From Oscillospiraceae bacterium (GTDB taxonomy: Bacteria > Bacillota > Clostridia > Oscillospirales > Oscillospiraceae), in assembly GCA_015068325.1 (NCBI GenBank), contig SVKQ01000021.1, forward strand, positions 1-64,000: DNA of 64,000 bases. Direction: 5' to 3'. The translations under genes were made by a program, and so were the position numbers. The notes beneath the pieces are model-generated. The model was not told the DNA's origin. It saw only the letters and a program-made list of their open reading frames with translations, and did no database searches. Shown here piece by piece: positions 59,362 to 64,000 of the stretch. Numbering within the stretch: position 1 is the first letter of the stretch; every line of letters starts with the position of its first letter.

Positions 59362-60237
59362 TTAATCAAACCAGATGTTTCGATCCACCGGCGCGCCGAT
59401 TCCCGGCACGGTGCCGGAGAAGCTGTACTGCCACACGTCAACGGCGTAATAGAAATTGGGCCAGACGCCGGGATCCGACACCCACAAGACATAGTCCTTC
59501 AGCCGCGACAGGTCGTAAACATAGTAGCCCTGCTGGCGGTTGAAGTAAACGCCTGCTGACAGGCCGGTCTCCGCGATGCGGCCGCAGAAAGCGGCGGCAC
59601 ACTCCGTCACCGCCTGCGCCCCCAGGCCGGCGGTACGGGCACCCTCTGTATCCACCGGCTCCCAGTCGAACATCACCGGCAGATCCAGGGTGCGGCCGTT
59701 CAGCACATCCAGGACGAACTCAGCCTCCCGGACAGCCTCCTCCCCATCCAGCGCCTGGGAGAAGAAGTAGACGCCCACCGACACGCCCGCCCCGGCGGCT
59801 CCGGCCAGGTTCTCCTCAAAGCGCTCGTCGGTATAGAGGCCTCCCTCGGTGCTGCCCCGGTAGCCCAGGCGCAAAAAGGCAAACTCCACGCCGCTGTCAG
59901 CCGCCTGCTCCCAGTCGATCTGCCCTTGGAACTCCGACACGTCGATCCCTTGGCGGGAGGGACCGCTGTAGAGGACCCAGTCCTCCGAAGCGGTGAAATC
60001 CTCCGCCGACAGCGTGGCGGCCGGTATATCGCCGTGGGGCGTAATGGTGACGGTGTTGACGCCGTCGTCCACCGTCACCGTATCCGGTGGGACGGAGGAA
60101 CGGTCCGCAGGCGGCTGCTGGCGCAGCTGGCGGAGCACGGCCATCATCACCAGCGCCGCCATCACCAGCAGTGCCAGAGGGATCCGGCCCATCCCTCCGC
60201 GTGCCGCTCTCTTCGGTTTTTCTTTCAGCTTAGTCAT
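59362..60237 (-). CDS. Membrane-anchored GH25 lysozyme
   Basis: 291 residues. An N-terminal basic end and one membrane helix (about 18-36) are followed by a linker, then a GH25 barrel with GIDVSEFQGQIDW, the acidic VMFDWEP catalytic motif and VYFNRQQGYYVYDL. Cleaves the glycan strands of peptidoglycan; the anchor keeps it at the cell surface. No other wall genes are adjacent. Confidence 0.92.
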   Translation of the reverse strand: MTKLKEKPKRAARGGMGRIPLALLVMAALVMMAVLRQLRQQPPADRSSVPPDTVTVDDGVNTVTITPHGDIPAATLSAEDFTASEDWVLYSGPSRQGIDVSEFQGQIDWEQAADSGVEFAFLRLGYRGSTEGGLYTDERFEENLAGAAGAGVSVGVYFFSQALDGEEAVREAEFVLDVLNGRTLDLPVMFDWEPVDTEGARTAGLGAQAVTECAAAFCGRIAETGLSAGVYFNRQQGYYVYDLSRLKDYVLWVSDPGVWPNFYYAVDVWQYSFSGTVPGIGAPVDRNIWFD

Positions 60238-60316
60238 GGCGCATTCCGTCGCAATCGATCGTTTTTTTCGTTGAAAGCATTATACCATGCCTAACACGCC
60301 GCCGTAAACCCCGCCG

Positions 60317-60353
60317 CACAAAAAAGCGCCGCGGCCCCTCGAGGCCGCGGCGC
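60317..60353 (-). terminator. Terminator of the DUF3298 lipoprotein gene
   Basis: GCGCCGCGGCC (60326-60336) and GGCCGCGGCGC (60343-60353), followed on minus by TTTTTTGTG. Confidence 0.9.
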
Positions 60354-60365
60354 GGATCCGCGTTC

Positions 60366-61256
60366 TCAATTCAGTCCCAACAGCATCCTGCCGTAGTCGT
60401 TCAGATACGGACGCAGCAGGTCATAGGGAATCAGGAAGCTCTGCTCGCCGGCGGCATAGGGTGCGATATCATACACGCCGAAGATCACCGTCATGCCGTC
60501 ATCGTCAAAGACCACGGAGCGCTCTGTCCACGCGGACAGCGTTTCGGCGTAGTCCTCATAATAGGCGTCCTCGCCGGCCTCCCCAGCCTGGCGCAGCAGC
60601 TCCTGCTCGATCGCCGCCTGCAGCTTCGTCATGTCGGCGGTCAGGTCGGATACCACCACTGGCTTGCCGGTGCGCAGATCAAAAGTGACACAGGAAGTCC
60701 AGACGATGGGATGGGGCCCGCCGGTATAGCTGTAACGGGTGGTATTGACGCACAGAGCGCGGCCGTTGCTCCAGAATTCCAGCGTGGCCTCGTCACTGTA
60801 GCAGAACATCTCGTCCTGCCAGACGCTGTCCCCCTGATGGCCCACAGCAGCGTAGTCCTCGTCGGCGGTGGCGGCCATCTCATCGAACCAGGCCACCTCG
60901 TTCTCCAGCTCCTGGGCAAAGTAATCGTTGAAGGCATCTGCCGCCTGGGCGGCACTGTCGCTCGCCTTTCCCTCTGCCGGATACACCGTCATCAGCGGAA
61001 GCTGGTAGCTGTGCCGCGTCAGCACATGGGAGGACTCGTCGGAGGCACAGTGCTCGCCGGTCACGGTGTAGGTGGTGATTTCATAGTCCCACGCATCCTC
61101 ACCGGCGGTGATCGTGCCGCTGAGCACCAGATCCTGCGTCGTATCCAGATCCACATGGTCGGCGCTGTCCGGCATGGAGACAGCGGGCGCTTTACAGCCC
61201 GTCATCACCACGGCTGCCAATGCCAACAGGATCGGCAATATGCGCAGTTTCTTCAT
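60366..61256 (-). CDS. DUF3298/RsiV-like lipoprotein
   Basis: 296 residues. Signal peptide and lipobox (VVMTGC, Cys21). The body has two related domains with the DUF3298 pattern (TTYTVTG, SYQLPLM, GGPHPIVWTSCVTFDLRTGK, and TVIFGVYDIAPYAAG), as in the outer domain of the anti-sigma factor RsiV, which binds lysozyme. Here no sigma factor is adjacent, so it is not an anti-sigma by context. The start ATG follows GAGGGAAGG. Confidence 0.88.
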   Translation of the reverse strand: MKKLRILPILLALAAVVMTGCKAPAVSMPDSADHVDLDTTQDLVLSGTITAGEDAWDYEITTYTVTGEHCASDESSHVLTRHSYQLPLMTVYPAEGKASDSAAQAADAFNDYFAQELENEVAWFDEMAATADEDYAAVGHQGDSVWQDEMFCYSDEATLEFWSNGRALCVNTTRYSYTGGPHPIVWTSCVTFDLRTGKPVVVSDLTADMTKLQAAIEQELLRQAGEAGEDAYYEDYAETLSAWTERSVVFDDDGMTVIFGVYDIAPYAAGEQSFLIPYDLLRPYLNDYGRMLLGLN

Positions 61257-61273
61257 GGTCCTTCCCTCTTTTC

Positions 61274-62452
61274 CTAATCCGATACCAGGATCGGGGTCAT
61301 GCGCCAATCCTCGCCGCAAGGTGCCACTACCGGACAGGCCAGCGTGTACAGATCGCTCCAGCGGCTCTCCTGCCGGAACAACTCCGCCGCCTCTGCGCCC
61401 AGCCGCGTCACGTCCGCCGCCTTGGTCAGCACCGGAGCGGACATCTGCCGCAGCAGGCGGCGGCCCGTGCCACTGGCGCCCAGCAGGCGCAGATACGGCA
61501 CGTGCGCCGATGGGGCCGGCAGTTCCAGCCACGCCGAGAGCACCATGCGCCGCAGCCGAGCCATGGGATAGCGCTTCGTCTTGGCCCGCTGCAGCACTTC
61601 GTCCACGGAGGCAGACTGCTGCACCGCCTGATACAGCCGGCGATAGAGTCCCTCGCCGCCGCCGTCATAGCGGGCCCATTCCTCTTCTTCCATCCGCCGC
61701 AGCCGGGCCAGGATCGCCCGGTCGCAGCGGCGCATATCCGCCGGGGCGCGGCCCGACGCCAGCTCGCGGCGCAACACCACAGCCGCGCTCTCCGGCATGT
61801 AGGAGAGCGCCTGCTCTGTCTCCCCCGACAGCAGCAGCTGCCGCACACGGGAGGCCGAGGCGATGCCGTCTGCCGTTTGAGGCGCATCGTGTCCGGCGCC
61901 CTGTCGCGGCAGGGCCAGCGCCTTGATCCCCGTGCCGCGCAGACAGCGGAGATACTCCACCGCCAAGGTGTTGTTGGGCTGCGCCAGCACCGCCGCCCGC
62001 TCCGGGCCCAGCACCGCCGCCACCGCCCGCTGCCGACGCGCGGCAAAGGTAACGCCGTCGTCCGCCGCATCGCACAGCGCAGCACGGTATTCCCCGCTGT
62101 CCAGCGTGTCGGCCACCGCCGTCAGTTCCACCGCATCGGCACACTCGGCGCCGAAAGCCAGCGTGTCCACCACGCCGGTTTGACGCAGCACCTCCACGCC
62201 GCCCCGGGCAAATCGCTCCGCCGTGGCGGCGGCCCAGGGGGTGGGGATCTCCAGCACTAAGTCGGCGCCGCAGCGCAGCGCCATCTCGGCCCGGGCCAGC
62301 TTGCCGACCACCGCCGCCTCACCGCGCTGGACGAAGTGGCCGCTCATGGCGCATACGATGCCTTCATATCCCTGCTGGCGCAGCAGGTGCAGCATCCGCT
62401 CGTGGCCCCTGTGAAGGGGATTGTATTCACATATTATACCGACAACCGCCAT
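61274..62452 (-). CDS. tmcAL: tRNA(Met) cytidine acetate ligase (TmcAL/YlbM)
   Basis: 392 residues. The nucleotidyltransferase start VVGIICEYNPLHRGHERML with the HxGH site, then MSGHFVQRGEAAVVGKLARAEMAL and LVLEIPTPWAAATAERFARGGVEVL, identify the family, which uses ATP and acetate to make N4-acetylcytidine at tRNA(Met) C34. Start chosen at 62452 by its position directly before the NTP site and an AGGGA ribosome site; a very long upstream reading frame is rejected. Confidence 0.93.
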   Translation of the reverse strand: MAVVGIICEYNPLHRGHERMLHLLRQQGYEGIVCAMSGHFVQRGEAAVVGKLARAEMALRCGADLVLEIPTPWAAATAERFARGGVEVLRQTGVVDTLAFGAECADAVELTAVADTLDSGEYRAALCDAADDGVTFAARRQRAVAAVLGPERAAVLAQPNNTLAVEYLRCLRGTGIKALALPRQGAGHDAPQTADGIASASRVRQLLLSGETEQALSYMPESAAVVLRRELASGRAPADMRRCDRAILARLRRMEEEEWARYDGGGEGLYRRLYQAVQQSASVDEVLQRAKTKRYPMARLRRMVLSAWLELPAPSAHVPYLRLLGASGTGRRLLRQMSAPVLTKAADVTRLGAEAAELFRQESRWSDLYTLACPVVAPCGEDWRMTPILVSD

Positions 62453-62576
62453 GGCATTCTTCCCTGTTCCATTACAAAAGGTTACAATCTGCACACAAAC
62501 CGGCCTGTGATACCCGCTGCCTTGGCGCTTTTGCCGCATAGTAACGGCATACCGTACAGAAAGGTATATTTTTATT

Positions 62577-62605
62577 ATTATATCCGATTTTTGCGCTAAA
62601 TGCAA
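62577..62605 (-). promoter_or_regulatory. tmcAL promoter
   Basis: Minus-strand TTGCAT (62600-62605), a 17-base spacer and perfect TATAAT (62577-62582). The leader is about 120 bases. Confidence 0.7.
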
Positions 62606-62611
62606 CTGCCC

Positions 62612-62641
62612 TTGACAGCGGCGCCCCGGGGCAGATAGAAT
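62612..62641 (+). promoter_or_regulatory. Promoter of the small cysteine protein gene
   Basis: TTGACA (62612-62617), an 18-base spacer and TAGAAT (62636-62641). Divergent from the tmcAL promoter, 7 bases apart. Confidence 0.65.
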
Positions 62642-62659
62642 ACAAGCGAGGTGAGCGCC

Positions 62660-62833
62660 ATGAACGGCAAATGCGAGAGCTGCAACTTCTATAATTATGA
62701 TGAGGCCTTCGACAACTACATCTGCGAGATGGACCTGGATGAGGACGAGATGACCCGCTTTCTGGCGGGTCGTGCCGACGACTGCCCCTTCTGGCGGCCC
62801 GGCGACGAATACCGCACCGCGCGGCGGCAGTAG
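62660..62833 (+). CDS. Small four-cysteine protein (DUF6472-like)
   Basis: 57 residues. The pattern NGKCESCNFYNYDEAFDNYICEMDLDEDEM plus DDCPFWRPGDEY gives four Cys in a CxxC-C-C layout, consistent with a single zinc site, resembling the small DUF6472 proteins seen in Clostridia. The start ATG lies after GAGGTGAG. The role is unknown. Confidence 0.75.
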   Translation: MNGKCESCNFYNYDEAFDNYICEMDLDEDEMTRFLAGRADDCPFWRPGDEYRTARRQ

Positions 62834-62885
62834 ACTGTTTGCCCAATGCCCGTGCTCCAGGCCCCGGAGAGGCAGGACAGCTACC

Positions 62886-62914
62886 TTGACGCGACGGGGG
62901 TTTTCCGCTAAAAT
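62886..62914 (+). promoter_or_regulatory. obg promoter
   Basis: TTGACG (62886-62891), a 17-base spacer and TAAAAT (62909-62914). Confidence 0.75.
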
Positions 62915-62962
62915 GAGGAGCAAACCGATATAAAATGCGTGTTCCAAGGAGGATCGGCACAG

Positions 62963-64000
62963 ATGGCGAGCGGATTTATCGACAAGGCCCGGATCACCTG
63001 CCGCGCCGGCAACGGCGGCAACGGTGCGGTGGCCTTTCACCGGGAGAAATATGTGGCCGCCGGCGGCCCGGACGGCGGCGACGGCGGCGACGGCGGCTCC
63101 ATCATCCTGCAGGTGGATGACAACATGTCCACCCTGATGGACTTCCGATACAAGCGCAAATACGTGGCCTCCAACGGCGTGGACGGCCAGGGCGGACGCA
63201 AGTCCGGCAAGGACGGCCAGAGCCTCATCATCCGCGTGCCCCGGGGCACGCTGGTGCGAGACGCCGAGACGAACGAGATCATCCGCGACATGTCCGGTGA
63301 TGAGCCCTTCGTCCTTTGCAAGGGCGGCCGGGGCGGCTGGGGCAACCAGCACTTCGCCACCCCCACCCGCCAGGTGCCCCGCTTCGCCAAGGCGGGACTG
63401 CCCGGCGAAACCCACGACGTGGTGCTGGAGCTGAAGCTGCTGGCCGACGTGGGGTTGGTGGGCTTCCCCAACGTGGGCAAATCCACCTTTTTGAGCGTGG
63501 TCAGCAAGGCGCACCCCAAGATCGCCAACTACCATTTTACCACCCTGTATCCTAACCTGGGCGTGGTGTATGTGGACGAGGGTATCAGCTTCGTCATGGC
63601 GGACATCCCAGGCATCATCGAGGGTGCCAGCGTGGGTGCCGGTCTGGGCCACGACTTCCTGCGCCACATCGACCGCTGCCGGTTGCTGGTGCACCTGGTG
63701 GATGTGTCCGGCAGCGAGGGCCGCGACCCCGTCGCAGATTTTGAGGCCATCAATGCCGAACTGCGGGAATATAACGCCGACCTAGCAGCCCGGCCCCAGA
63801 TCGTGGTGGCCAACAAGACCGATCTTCTGTACGATACCGCGCCGCTGGACGCGCTCCGCGCCCACGTGGAGGCACAGGGCTACGAGTTCTTTACCATGTC
63901 CGCCGCCACCCACCAGGGCACACGGGAGCTGGTGCAGTGCATCGGCCAGCGGCTGGCCGACCTGCCGCCGGTAGCAGTCTACGAGCCGGAGTACGTGCCC
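62963..64000 (+). CDS. obg: GTPase Obg (3' end outside window)
   Basis: 346 codons are present and the frame is still open at the window end; full-length Obg is about 420-430 residues. The glycine-rich N-terminal Obg fold (DKARITCRAGNGGNGAVAFH, GGPDGGDGGDGGSI) and the G domain (GFPNVGKSTFLS, DIPGIIEGA, NKTDLL) are clear. It acts late in assembly of the large ribosomal subunit and in stress signalling. The start follows AAGGAGGAT. Its L21/L27 neighbours are not seen upstream. Confidence 0.96.
   Translation, partial: MASGFIDKARITCRAGNGGNGAVAFHREKYVAAGGPDGGDGGDGGSIILQVDDNMSTLMDFRYKRKYVASNGVDGQGGRKSGKDGQSLIIRVPRGTLVRDAETNEIIRDMSGDEPFVLCKGGRGGWGNQHFATPTRQVPRFAKAGLPGETHDVVLELKLLADVGLVGFPNVGKSTFLSVVSKAHPKIANYHFTTLYPNLGVVYVDEGISFVMADIPGIIEGASVGAGLGHDFLRHIDRCRLLVHLVDVSGSEGRDPVADFEAINAELREYNADLAARPQIVVANKTDLLYDTAPLDALRAHVEAQGYEFFTMSAATHQGTRELVQCIGQRLADLPPVAVYEPEYVP

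Noticed and set aside
61274-63694. 806-codon frame joining tmcAL to an antisense stretch over obg
   Set aside because: The upstream part is antisense to obg and crosses two promoters; the TmcAL family start is at 62452.
1-64000. CRISPR arrays, transposases, prophage, tRNA or rRNA genes
   Set aside because: I looked for regularly spaced repeats, integrase or transposase motifs and clover-leaf arms by eye and saw none; a covariance-model search would be the decisive check for tRNAs.

Overview
The window is a GC-rich (roughly 60 percent), gene-dense stretch of a Firmicutes chromosome. Gene content and order point to a gut-type anaerobe of the Clostridia, most likely Oscillospiraceae. The supporting evidence is the glgB-glgC-glgD-glgA-glgP order with clostridial GlgD, an electron-bifurcating NfnAB pair, 2-hydroxyacyl-CoA dehydratase-type Fe-S proteins, the plsX-acpP-rnc block, CooT, TmcAL (YlbM) and Obg. 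The family assignment is inference; no rRNA or tRNA gene was seen to confirm it. Most genes lie on the minus strand. Many have readable sigma-A promoters with 17-base spacers and hairpin terminators.

Layout. 1-6.8 kb: a catabolic island. Minus-strand genes encode a two-subunit aconitase-X dehydratase, a RidA imine hydrolase, a KDPG aldolase and a KDG kinase. A plus-strand IclR regulator lies divergently, and the island is bracketed by an alanine dehydrogenase end fragment and a diverged alanine-dehydrogenase-like enzyme. Read together they suggest that a 2-amino-3-hydroxy sugar acid is dehydrated, hydrolysed to 2-keto-3-deoxygluconate plus ammonia, phosphorylated, and split to pyruvate and glyceraldehyde 3-phosphate, with an amino-acid dehydrogenase balancing ammonia and pyruvate. 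6.9-10 kb: an EamA exporter, a zinc-ribbon protein, and a LytTR regulator paired with a novel membrane protein. 10.4-17 kb: HtpG, a 3-hydroxyacyl-CoA dehydrogenase, and an operon of two 2-hydroxyacyl-CoA dehydratase-like proteins plus two tiny membrane proteins. 17.2-19.2 kb: a His-rich protein with CooT (nickel handling) and an M20 amidohydrolase.

19.3-34.7 kb is housekeeping: uppP-ftsK; trmH-dprA-topA-trmFO-plsX, acpP and rnc; then an operon of an ABC exporter, a YlmH-like S4 protein, DUF896 and an XpaC-like protein. 34.8-41.7 kb: NfnAB, a PAP2 phosphatase, an orphan OppA-like lipoprotein, a Nudix hydrolase and a DEAD-box helicase. 41.8-50 kb: the complete glycogen operon. 50.2-55.5 kb: a two-component system and an FtsX-type ABC transporter whose promoter carries a direct repeat that looks like the regulator's binding site. 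55.6-64 kb: nitroreductase, DAACS symporter, Asp/Glu racemase, TauE/SafE permease, anchored GH25 lysozyme, DUF3298 lipoprotein, TmcAL, a small cysteine protein and the start of Obg.

No CRISPR array, prophage, transposase, rRNA or tRNA was recognised. The most interesting candidates are the aconitase-X/RidA/Entner-Doudoroff island with its diverged dehydrogenase, the activator-less dehydratase operon, the LytTR/membrane-protein pair and the CooT/His-rich pair.
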